Of a stretch of 64,000 bases of DNA, positions 54,401 to 61,974 are shown in pieces. Where the stretch lies: contig NZ_FZPD01000002.1 of NCBI RefSeq assembly GCF_900188325.1, forward strand, positions 248,001 to 312,000, read 5' to 3'. This DNA comes from Ekhidna lutea. GTDB lineage: Bacteria > Bacteroidota > Bacteroidia > Cytophagales > Cyclobacteriaceae. A program made the position numbers and the translations under genes. How positions within the stretch are numbered: the first letter of the stretch is position 1; every line of letters starts with the position of its first letter. The notes under the pieces were generated by a model, which was not told the origin of the DNA, made no database searches, and saw nothing but the letters and a program-made list of their open reading frames with translations.

Positions 54401-57400
54401 TTATGCCTGATTCTCCATAGGCATCATCAACCAAATCAATATCCCCATCTCGGTCAATGTCAACCAAAAAACGTGTTGAAACATTTTGAATTCCATTCGA
54501 GTATATCGAGTCGTACTTATAGGAGTTTTCACTTTCCCATAGCGCTATTCGTCGTTGATTCTCTGTTGCGGAAAAATCTTGATAGATGATATCTAAATTT
54601 CCATCATGATTAATATCAGACAAACCGATTATAAAGCTGATACTCCCATTTACTTCAAGTAAAGAAGTCTCTAAGCTAAGTGACCCATTTATATTATTTA
54701 ACAGACTAAGTTGCCCATCCACAACCTGCAATAAGTCAATGTCACTGTCATTATCAAGATCTGCTGCTAATATGTTGCTGAGATCTATGTAATCATTGGA
54801 GTTTATAACGAAATCATAAGCATATTTTTCATGCTTATAAACGTTCCATTCTGAAAATTCACTACCTGCCAGGGCTTTATTGATTGCCTGCACCCGCCAG
54901 ACATAATATCCTTCTTTTAGGTTAGATAATTGGTGAATATTTGAAGTTGCTGAATTTCCAGACCTCCAAACTTTTCTGAAACCATCATCAAAAGCCATAG
55001 GGTGTATTAATGTCGACTGATTCAAAGAATCATAAAGCGGAGCATACAATACCTCGACATTATAAGAGTCAAAAGGTAAGTCATAATCCCAGGTTAATAT
55101 GAGTGTGTCAGATTGCATAAATGAGCTCTCATTATATGGTGAACTCACATCTGTAGCAGGATTACTTGTATTTAGGTATTTAGCATTTCCATTAATTGCA
55201 ACCAGATCAAGATCCAGATCTTGATCCAAATCTGCAAAGTGGACAACACTTGATTCAAACTGTTGAATGATTTCCAAAGCGTTTGCGGAATCATTTTTAA
55301 TCAGATATGATTGTTTAAAGGCCTCTTCACCGAATAGCAGAATTCGATATCCTGCTATGACGTCAGTGAAGTTATCGTGATCCACATCACCCAGTTCCAT
55401 ATAAAAATCACTCACATGATAACCTGAATTATCATCGACAAATGGCGAAGAGAGAATGGCTTCTGATACTTTTTCAAATTGATTATTTTCATTCTCAAAA
55501 TATTCAACCAAAAGATCTAAAGTGTATACCCCTTGCTCGATATCAATGGGTGCATAAACCCTGCTGAGTAGAATCATGTCCACATCACCATCATTGTTAA
55601 AGTCGGTCAATAAATGTTCATAAGATTCTCTAAAAACATCAGGTGCTAATTCAGGTATTTGAAATCCTGTACTAACAGGATTAAAATTTTCTTCTTGTCT
55701 TTGATATAATAAATCACCATTTAGCAAATGATACATATCATTAATACCATCCATATTCAAATCTCCAAACGCAACATATTCTGAAAAGAAGGAAGATCCT
55801 TTAGTATGGGTTAGATAGTCTTTCGGTTCGGATATTTCATTTCTGATAACACCCTGAAAGTATTGATCCTGCCCCATTGGAAAAAGGTCATTAATCCCGT
55901 CGAGGTTAAAATCGAAAACATCCATTCCTAGTAAGAACTCATAAGAAACATCTACTTCTTGCTCAAAGAAATTCTGTCCATCGTCATTAATATAAACACC
56001 TTGCTCATTCACAATATCCAAGAGCTCATCGTTGGATGTTTCAACAATTTTTGAGATAAATAAAGCCCGATCCTCACTGTAAGAAGTTTCTTCATATTTT
56101 CCATCTCTAAATACAAATGCCCGTTCATTGTTTAACCCATTGGCATTTCGTAAATCACTAATAACTAATAAGTCGGCTTCTCTATCATTATTAAAATCAC
56201 CGACAGCAACGTCTTTCTTAAACCTAATATTCTCATCTTCGATAGATAGAACTGAAACTTCATATGGGCTAAGTGTAACAGGAAGCTCTGAGACTACATT
56301 AAAAGTAGATTCAGTACTAAAATCTGATAACTGTCCATTGGCCTTAAAGGCCTGAACAGACCAAAAGTACTCGCCAGCAGGAAGTTGCTTCACCTTCACA
56401 ATTGTATCGCTTTTAAACCCCGGCCAACTCACTTGAGTGGTATTATCCGAAAAATTGACGGATGGTTGAATAACATACCCTGTGGGTCCAATAAGCGAAA
56501 TATTGAAAGCATGTGATGTGTCATTTGGGTAGCTCCACATGAGAGTCACATCATTATTGTCAACCTCAGAAGTAAGCAATGCAGGAACTGCAGGCATAAA
56601 GGATGGGTACCCACCATCATTGCGAAGGATTCTGGTCGAGTAATAGTCATTATCCAGCGATCCGCAAACGGCTAAATCCACATTATCATCTCCGTTAATA
56701 TCTCCCCAGGCTGCAGCAAAGCGTACGTTAGGTAACAATTCTGCTACATTAAAAGTGAAATCACCAGTGTTCTGATAAACCATTGCTTCTGGCTCATCCC
56801 CGGCGGATTCATTAAGCCCTGTAATAACAAAATCTAATAAGTTATCATTGTTAAAATCACCTGCTTCAATGTCTCCCCAATATGAGTTTCCTATTGTATC
56901 AACCAGGTTAAAATCTCCGGAACTATTAAAGTTATTCTCATAGATATAAACTCCATCAGACTCAGCATCAAAATCATATCCAGAAGCAAGTAAGTCCTGA
57001 TCTCCATCATTATCAAAATCACCCCATTCTGTGGCGGGTAAGTACAATGTTGTGAATTCATATGCTTCATAGAACACACCGCCATCATTTATCAAGAGTT
57101 TGGCCACTAATTCGCCAAAGGCAGTTTGGCCAAAAATGGAAACATCTAAGTCTCCATCTATATCTACATCTACAAATTTGGCATCTCCATTATACAGGTT
57201 ATCTGTGAATTCTATAGGTGTAAAGACATCATTACCATCATTTCTAAATAGTCTTGTTTGCACCAGCCCCTCTTCGTAACTGGCAACTCCCATCCCAAGT
57301 AAATCAAGATCACCGTCGTTATCATAGTCACCAAACTCCAGGTTCCCTCGGTCCATACCAATATTTTCATCGTTCACTGCCACGAAACCTTCACCTGTGT

Positions 57401-57782
57401 TCTTATAAATGATTAGCTTAATTTTTCTATTACCACTCGCGTCTAAATCTTTGGTTAGTCCGGTTACCGCAAAATCCACCAGTGCATCTGAGTTGTAGTC
57501 ACCAACTGCAAGTGATGGTATGGAAGATAAGCCTTCCAACCCAAGGTTGAATGCTGGCTTAAAATTCCCAACGCCATCATTGACACTAATTCGACAAACA
57601 GGTTCATTATTATCAAAACCCGTAACAAGTAAATCCAGATCCCCATCAGAGTCAAAGTCAATGAAAGCTACATCACCAGCTGCTTGTGGGATTTCTGCAG
57701 ATGTGATATCAGTGAATTGAGCGCATGTAAATTGAATTGAGAGTCCAAAAAACAATATCAGGCAGAATCGTATAAGTTTCAA
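51447..57782 (-). CDS. Giant FG-GAP/FnIII/PKD surface protein with type B T9SS domain
   Basis: About 2110 aa. From TTG 57782 the signal is KLIRFCLILFFGLSIQFTCAQ; a TTG at 57839 would also work but adds 19 non-signal residues. Four blocks of FG-GAP/VCBS repeats (Ca-binding motifs such as DFDSDGDLDLLV, DYDNDGDLDLLG, DVDIDGDLDV) alternate with four FnIII-like modules (NDVTLMWSYPND, LILTWDYDLP, ATIYWDKAFDAET, VKLTWDRALDTET). A PKD domain (WNWDFGDGNTSSESNP) precedes the C-terminal type B sorting domain (ITPNNDGMNDYLYIENI). Export and display by the coupled PorP/SprF protein is expected, as a calcium-dependent adhesin or surface stalk. Confidence 0.9.
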   Translation of the reverse strand: MKLIRFCLILFFGLSIQFTCAQFTDITSAEIPQAAGDVAFIDFDSDGDLDLLVTGFDNNEPVCRISVNDGVGNFKPAFNLGLEGLSSIPSLAVGDYNSDALVDFAVTGLTKDLDASGNRKIKLIIYKNTGEGFVAVNDENIGMDRGNLEFGDYDNDGDLDLLGMGVASYEEGLVQTRLFRNDGNDVFTPIEFTDNLYNGDAKFVDVDIDGDLDVSIFGQTAFGELVAKLLINDGGVFYEAYEFTTLYLPATEWGDFDNDGDQDLLASGYDFDAESDGVYIYENNFNSSGDFNLVDTIGNSYWGDIEAGDFNNDNLLDFVITGLNESAGDEPEAMVYQNTGDFTFNVAELLPNVRFAAAWGDINGDDNVDLAVCGSLDNDYYSTRILRNDGGYPSFMPAVPALLTSEVDNNDVTLMWSYPNDTSHAFNISLIGPTGYVIQPSVNFSDNTTQVSWPGFKSDTIVKVKQLPAGEYFWSVQAFKANGQLSDFSTESTFNVVSELPVTLSPYEVSVLSIEDENIRFKKDVAVGDFNNDREADLLVISDLRNANGLNNERAFVFRDGKYEETSYSEDRALFISKIVETSNDELLDIVNEQGVYINDDGQNFFEQEVDVSYEFLLGMDVFDFNLDGINDLFPMGQDQYFQGVIRNEISEPKDYLTHTKGSSFFSEYVAFGDLNMDGINDMYHLLNGDLLYQRQEENFNPVSTGFQIPELAPDVFRESYEHLLTDFNNDGDVDMILLSRVYAPIDIEQGVYTLDLLVEYFENENNQFEKVSEAILSSPFVDDNSGYHVSDFYMELGDVDHDNFTDVIAGYRILLFGEEAFKQSYLIKNDSANALEIIQQFESSVVHFADLDQDLDLDLVAINGNAKYLNTSNPATDVSSPYNESSFMQSDTLILTWDYDLPFDSYNVEVLYAPLYDSLNQSTLIHPMAFDDGFRKVWRSGNSATSNIHQLSNLKEGYYVWRVQAINKALAGSEFSEWNVYKHEKYAYDFVINSNDYIDLSNILAADLDNDSDIDLLQVVDGQLSLLNNINGSLSLETSLLEVNGSISFIIGLSDINHDGNLDIIYQDFSATENQRRIALWESENSYKYDSIYSNGIQNVSTRFLVDIDRDGDIDLVDDAYGESGIMIMILHNNGEKFVKYDSIPIEGFLRKIGDYNNDGWLDAFAFDDINDAYIIYYGSKDGFDPNNFSKTSLRSGSIPVDGFIDYNNDEYIDMVGEGYISINDEGSLTEPFYISQQGGSLSIIDLNVDGKSDLIDPEGNFFPQSSNGEYYKTGHFGRLEYYSAWSVYYDIDGDGKINHLLSGNGGFNGDDSWFMADIEEIDGQINTAPSAPSNLFSIVEFDEATIYWDKAFDAETHENGLFYNVYVRSESDTIVYPYSHPDGSRKLIDQGNAGHVEQFIVTNLENGTYYWAVQTIDNGYATSPFSEELSFEVETFERQTNPFEGIFMDAQSGADFDSDGQYDMLVKEANGYALYNQSADEFVRNAYDFTSVTYAGWEDLNNDGSMDILLATPSTVEVIYDFNTPESSREILITGINASRVEAVDMGLDGVKELIVAEPSEFIVWMYETANGAYDYFDAYPGLDYKLMDANNDGKHDVFISEDTQINIYENLSIGNDNAVLYNRSLLETSFSQAHLGDINADGNMDFMALNLDTQATLYVNRSNFIFDVFPLAIGATSTDMGDLDSDGDLDIMISYPDYTEILINNDLQFDDFPIQYEGISFGAVHWIDVNGDTNLEIVISGLNATGDTVSYIHYNNLLYPNELPTIPQNLANTVTNDQVKLTWDRALDTETARDGLYYTFSLIKDGQDLIPLGTRIDDVISTTEVVLDSLADGSYMWSVQSFDSQLATMGPSQSASFEINVDPKIEQQIFEICQGESSTHLVSPSRFAENYEWTVSGGELVADNDEVTITWTESGPHWLWVTNTIYDRTDSIEMNVLSSPEASFFMDENPGTGALIQFYDSSSKSVTTWNWDFGDGNTSSESNPTNIFSQAGAFEVRLTVSNDNGCTDSIVKDIVVTTNVPVKIANVITPNNDGMNDYLYIENIERYPENSVKVYSGAGELIFSRKGYANDWYATSGGKPLSAGTYLCVLKVDEQSTVIKQPITIITR

Positions 57783-57857
57783 TGTCTTGGCGGTTAGAAC
57801 TATAATATTAGGAATATTTTCTAACTTTTCATTCGACAATTCGACAAACCACCAAAG

Positions 57858-60728
57858 ATGAACAGATATATAGTTTACTTTTCAGTCATATTATTTTGCC
57901 TATTTGCTTCTGCGCAAAATAAAACATCAATTCTCTTAAGTTCTACCGGGCACACAGGAAAAATAAGAGATCTGGGATTCATATATGGCACTAACGAGCT
58001 AGTGAGTGTCAGTGAAGATAAAAGCCTGAGATGGTGGAATATCGAGGAAATGTCCCTTAAAGAAAAACGATATCTACCTGATATCATTGAAAGATCTGGC
58101 TCCAATTATGCCATTGCAATTAATGAAAATCTAAATCTGGTTGCAGTGGGATCTGCCTACAACACATTAAAAGAATATGCGCCTGTAACTATCATAAACA
58201 ATAGCAATAAATCGATAACCAAAACCTTAAATGTTCACCAAAATAATATTGTTGCGATAGCGTTTCATCCTACCGATCCACTGCTTATAAGTGGAGACGA
58301 ATCCGGAAAATTAGTTTTGTGGGATGTTTCAGATGTGCTCTCCCCTACAGAAATCAATGCCATAAATCTCTCAGATAAGATTAATGAAATTTCATTTCAT
58401 CCATCACAAAACATCATAGCTGTGGCTACAGATTCTAAGCTTATTGAAATCATCGAATATGACCCTACAAACAAAAAATTAAAAAGCAATAAACCAATAT
58501 CCGGCCATTATCTTGGGGTTAATAGAGTTTCATTTTCATCCAATGGGAAGTACTTGATTTCCGGAGGGCAAGACGGTTATGTTATCATATTTAGTCAGGA
58601 AGGAAAAGTATTAAAAAAAATAAGCGGGCTTGGGCATGAGATTACAAGCCTGGCCATCACAGACGACTCTGAAATGGCAATAGCGATGACAAAGGTTAGC
58701 GGTATGGGCAGAAGTTATACACTTCCTGAAGGCATTCCCATCGCGGAATTTAACGGTCACAGCAATACCGTTTATGATGCTGTGTTTCTAAAGGATGAAA
58801 ACAATAATTACCTGGTAGCTTCAGCTGGTGGCCTTGAAAATGAAATATTGATTTGGAATCCTATCAATGGAACATTGAGTGGTAAAATAGGCAATGGAAG
58901 TGCGGCTGTGCACAATTTAGAATTTGTTGATAACAAACTACTTATCAATCAAACATCAAACCGACAACAATATCAGTATAGTTTTGATCTGACGGATTTG
59001 GTAATTACACCTAATCCTGATAATGTGATTTCAAAAAATAATAAAGAAGACATAAAACAACTCACCCCCTATTTATTAAAGAAAGGGTCAATAAATGTTA
59101 AGAATGATAAGGATATCGATGGCCGCATTTTAAGCTATTACTCAACTGCTGATGAAGGCATTCTTGTTGGTAGTGATTTTACGCTTAGCCACTACGATAA
59201 AAATGGTGAGTATGTGGGCTCCCTTATAGGTCACACAGGTGGCGTTCGATCAATTACATCAAATAAAAAGTACTGGATTACTGGTGGTGAAGATGAGGTC
59301 ATTCATTTCTGGTTAAAAGAAAAGTATGAAGATGGACCTTTTGCTAGTCTGTATATAAAAGATGATAATGAATGGGTGCTATGGAGTGCAGATGGTTATT
59401 TCGCTTCTGCGGGTCAGGGTGCTGATCATTTTGGTTGGCTCAAGCCTTCATCTGATGACTTTCAAGCCTTCTTTAACGGAAGCCAATTCTTCTCTATACT
59501 CTTTCGTCCTGAGGAAGTACAGCTTTCCCTGGAACAAGGAATTTCAGTCGAGAATATATTGAAAGCCCAAGGAGATCGTATTTTTTCGATAAATAACATT
59601 CAAAGGCCTGCAGTAGCACTTCTCGAGCACCCTTTTTCGATCGATGAAAATAATCGGAGTTTTTACTTGATTTCTAATGGCGAAGTGTATCAGTCTGATG
59701 TCGCAAAAATCACCCTTCCTGTAAAAGCAATCGATGGTGGTTCCGGCATCAAAGAAGTTGCCGTCTATCAAAATCAAAAATTAATTAAAAGCCATCAAAT
59801 ATCTTCTGATGAAAGAACATTGAATTTGGAGTATGAAGCAAGTCTTCTCCCCGGCATCAATAAGTTTTCAGTAATCGCAATAAATTTTCAGGGAATTGAA
59901 TCCCGCCCAGATCAGCTTTCAGTAAACTATACTGGTAGTGCAATTGCTACTGGCGATTTACATGTATTCAATATTGGTGTGAATAATTACAAAAACTCCT
60001 CATATAACCTCAATTATGCAGAACCTGATGCTAAAGCTTTCCTTGAGAAAATTCAGGCTCAATCGGGTAATATTTTTGAAAATGTTTATGCGTATTCAAT
60101 GTATAATGAGGAGGTCACCAAAGCTAATGTGATTGCAAAGTTCCAAGAAGTTATAGCTAAAGCAAAACCTCAGGATTTGTTCATATTCTATTATGCAGGT
60201 CATGGAACAGTTGACCTGGAAAGCGAATTCAATGATTACTATCTGGTGCCATATGATGTTACTCAGCTCTATGGAAATAATGAAATGCTCAAAGAGCAGG
60301 CAATTTCTGCTCAGGAACTTAAAAATATGTTGGCAGAGGTAAGTGCGCAAAAACAGCTTATCCTTTTAGATGCATGTCACTCTGGTGGTGCTGTAGAGTT
60401 ATTTGCCATGCGAGCGAGTCCACAAGAAAAAGCGATTGTCCAATTGGCTCGAAGCTCAGGAACTGTATTACTTTCGGCTAGCGGTACACAACAGTTCGCA
60501 ACGGAGTTTGATGAGTTAGGTCATGGGGTGTTTACTTATGCACTATTACAGGGCCTGGACGGAGATGCTGACGGGGGTAATAAAGACGGGAAAATAACAG
60601 TGAACGAACTTAAGGCCTATGTAGAGGATCATATACCGGAACTCTCCAAAAAGTATGGTGGTTCTGCTCAATTCCCAACTGGTTTCAGCACAGGTCAGGA
60701 TTTTCCAATCAGTGTTAAGCAAAACTGA
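57858..60728 (+). CDS. Secreted WD40-repeat/caspase-like protein
   Basis: A 956-aa protein with signal peptide (YIVYFSVILFCLFASAQ). About eight WD40-like repeats (GHTGKIRDLGFIYGTNELVSVSEDKSLRWW, VHQNNIVAIAFHPTDPLLISGDESGKLVLWD, GHYLGVNRVSFSSNGKYLISGGQDGYVIIF, GHTGGVRSITSNKKYWITGGEDEVIHFW) form a propeller. A peptidase C14 domain follows, with LFIFYYAGHGTVD (His) and LILLDACHSGGAVEL (Cys), so the dyad is complete. Caspase-like enzymes cut after basic or acidic residues. Periplasmic or surface location is implied by the signal; no T9SS domain is present. Divergent from the giant adhesin gene across about 75 bp. Confidence 0.92.
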   Translation: MNRYIVYFSVILFCLFASAQNKTSILLSSTGHTGKIRDLGFIYGTNELVSVSEDKSLRWWNIEEMSLKEKRYLPDIIERSGSNYAIAINENLNLVAVGSAYNTLKEYAPVTIINNSNKSITKTLNVHQNNIVAIAFHPTDPLLISGDESGKLVLWDVSDVLSPTEINAINLSDKINEISFHPSQNIIAVATDSKLIEIIEYDPTNKKLKSNKPISGHYLGVNRVSFSSNGKYLISGGQDGYVIIFSQEGKVLKKISGLGHEITSLAITDDSEMAIAMTKVSGMGRSYTLPEGIPIAEFNGHSNTVYDAVFLKDENNNYLVASAGGLENEILIWNPINGTLSGKIGNGSAAVHNLEFVDNKLLINQTSNRQQYQYSFDLTDLVITPNPDNVISKNNKEDIKQLTPYLLKKGSINVKNDKDIDGRILSYYSTADEGILVGSDFTLSHYDKNGEYVGSLIGHTGGVRSITSNKKYWITGGEDEVIHFWLKEKYEDGPFASLYIKDDNEWVLWSADGYFASAGQGADHFGWLKPSSDDFQAFFNGSQFFSILFRPEEVQLSLEQGISVENILKAQGDRIFSINNIQRPAVALLEHPFSIDENNRSFYLISNGEVYQSDVAKITLPVKAIDGGSGIKEVAVYQNQKLIKSHQISSDERTLNLEYEASLLPGINKFSVIAINFQGIESRPDQLSVNYTGSAIATGDLHVFNIGVNNYKNSSYNLNYAEPDAKAFLEKIQAQSGNIFENVYAYSMYNEEVTKANVIAKFQEVIAKAKPQDLFIFYYAGHGTVDLESEFNDYYLVPYDVTQLYGNNEMLKEQAISAQELKNMLAEVSAQKQLILLDACHSGGAVELFAMRASPQEKAIVQLARSSGTVLLSASGTQQFATEFDELGHGVFTYALLQGLDGDADGGNKDGKITVNELKAYVEDHIPELSKKYGGSAQFPTGFSTGQDFPISVKQN

Positions 60729-60742
60729 TTAACCAGAAATAA

Positions 60743-60777
60743 AAAAAGGTGATTCTGCTAAGCAAAATCACCTTTTT
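60743..60777. terminator. Bidirectional terminator between WD40-caspase and cold-shock genes
   Basis: AAAAAGGTGATT (60743-60754) pairs with AATCACCTTTTT (60766-60777), giving a stem with A- and T-rich flanks on both strands. It lies between two convergent genes and serves both. Confidence 0.85.
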
Positions 60778-60808
60778 ATCAACAGCTTTTAAAGCCCGTG
60801 AACCGAAA

Positions 60809-61006
60809 TTAATCGTTCACCAACTCTACATTCACTGCGTTTAAGCCTTTTCGGCCTTGCTCAGTTTCAAACTGAACGGTATCATTTTCTCTGATCTCAT
60901 CAATAAGTCCATTGACGTGAACAAAAATATCTTCATTAGAACCTGAAGGTGTAATGAACCCAAATCCTTTTTCTGTATTGAAAAACTTAACTTTTCCTTC
61001 TTGCAT
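60809..61006 (-). CDS. Cold-shock protein (CspA family), copy 2
   Basis: A 65-aa OB-fold RNA/DNA-binding protein. The RNP motifs are KGFGFITP (RNP1) and DIFVHVNGL (RNP2), followed by VQFETEQGRKGLNAVNVELVND. It keeps single-stranded RNA unfolded at low temperature or under stress. It lies 34 nt downstream of a second, closely similar gene, so the two are a tandem duplication and probably co-transcribed. Confidence 0.95.
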   Translation of the reverse strand: MQEGKVKFFNTEKGFGFITPSGSNEDIFVHVNGLIDEIRENDTVQFETEQGRKGLNAVNVELVND

Positions 61007-61040
61007 TGTATTATTATTATCGATTCTTAATTACTGAATA

Positions 61041-61235
61041 TCAGTCGATTCGCTCAACGTTTACAGCATTTAAACCTTTTTTTCCTTCTTCTACTTCGAA
61101 AGCAACCATGTCATTTTCCATGATCTCATGGATTAGGCCACTTGTATGAACAAAAATGTCCTTACCGTTATTACTTGGAGTAATGAATCCAAACCCCTTT
61201 TCACTGTTGAAGAATTTAACTTTTCCTTCTTGCAT
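61041..61235 (-). CDS. Cold-shock protein (CspA family), copy 1
   Basis: A 64-aa OB-fold protein with KGFGFITP (RNP1) and DIFVHTSGL (RNP2), nearly identical in its first 25 residues to the gene downstream. The differences (NNGKDIF versus SNEDIF, and EVEEGKKGLN versus ETEQGRKGLN) suggest some divergence in ligand preference. It heads the pair; an ATTTGAC dyad lies about 110 bp upstream. Confidence 0.95.
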   Translation of the reverse strand: MQEGKVKFFNSEKGFGFITPSNNGKDIFVHTSGLIHEIMENDMVAFEVEEGKKGLNAVNVERID

Positions 61236-61345
61236 TGTATTTATTTGATTGTATTAAAAATTCTATTTAGCCTAATGAACCTTCTTTGACACTGAGGAAA
61301 AATCCGGACGCATTAGAAAATTCAATAATGAAGGAAAACGTTTGA

Positions 61346-61363
61346 ATTTGACGTATGTCAAAT
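61346..61363. promoter_or_regulatory. ATTTGAC-N4-GTCAAAT dyad upstream of cold-shock genes
   Basis: A 7+7 inverted repeat in the 288-bp non-coding stretch between the cold-shock gene and the Hpt-like gene. Flanking TTTGA and TCAAA partially extend it. It may be an operator for the cold-shock pair. Nothing else recognisable is in that stretch. Confidence 0.35.
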
Positions 61364-61523
61364 CAAATTGAGTGGGAAACGTTGGAAGGAAATTCTTTTA
61401 AGGAAAATACTACTTATAACGGATACTACCTACTGTGTGGAACAGCGTACTTACTTTACTATTGATCCATCGCTTTGATGAATGTTGCAAATGTAGTCTA
61501 TTATTTTTTCAAAAAATAAAAAT

Positions 61524-61865
61524 TTACAATAAAGTCTTCTCAACTTGAATGATAATCTTTTTTTGCCTTGCTAATTCTTCTTTAAGAGCGATAATGAAGG
61601 TCGGGATTCTTTCCCAAAGATCCTCATCCCTCGATCGTGGCATGACAGTTAATACATCATTCATTGCCATATGCCCCAGGCTGGAGCGCATACGGTGAAG
61701 TGTGTTCCGAGCAAAAACACGATCCTTTAGCGAAATAGCTTCAGCTAATTCCAATAAATCTCTTTCGAGTCCCTCAATTGTAATCTTTACAATATGTAGT
61801 ACTTGATCTGCATCTTCGCCTAGTAGATTCGTCAGAAAAGGATAGGCATCTTTAATTCCAATCAT
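61524..61865 (-). CDS. Hpt-like (histidine phosphotransfer) protein
   Basis: A 113-aa all-helical protein. ARNTLHRMRSSLGHMAMNDVLTVMP (about 52-76) resembles the Hpt phospho-histidine helix (consensus A-H-x-L-K-G-s-s-x-x-x-G); the His in TLHRMRSS is the likely phosphoacceptor, with Arg instead of the common Lys. The remaining helices fit a four-helix bundle. It would shuttle phosphate between hybrid kinases and response regulators such as that at 49001. The nearest neighbour is a permease gene, giving no functional clue. Confidence 0.7.
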   Translation of the reverse strand: MIGIKDAYPFLTNLLGEDADQVLHIVKITIEGLERDLLELAEAISLKDRVFARNTLHRMRSSLGHMAMNDVLTVMPRSRDEDLWERIPTFIIALKEELARQKKIIIQVEKTLL

Positions 61866-61974
61866 TCATACTTCTTTATAAACCTCCAACTGAGCGAACC
61901 CAGGAAATGTTTAACCAGATAGCTACAATTTATGAATTAAAAGTCTTAAATATTTAATCACTTAATGCATCATA

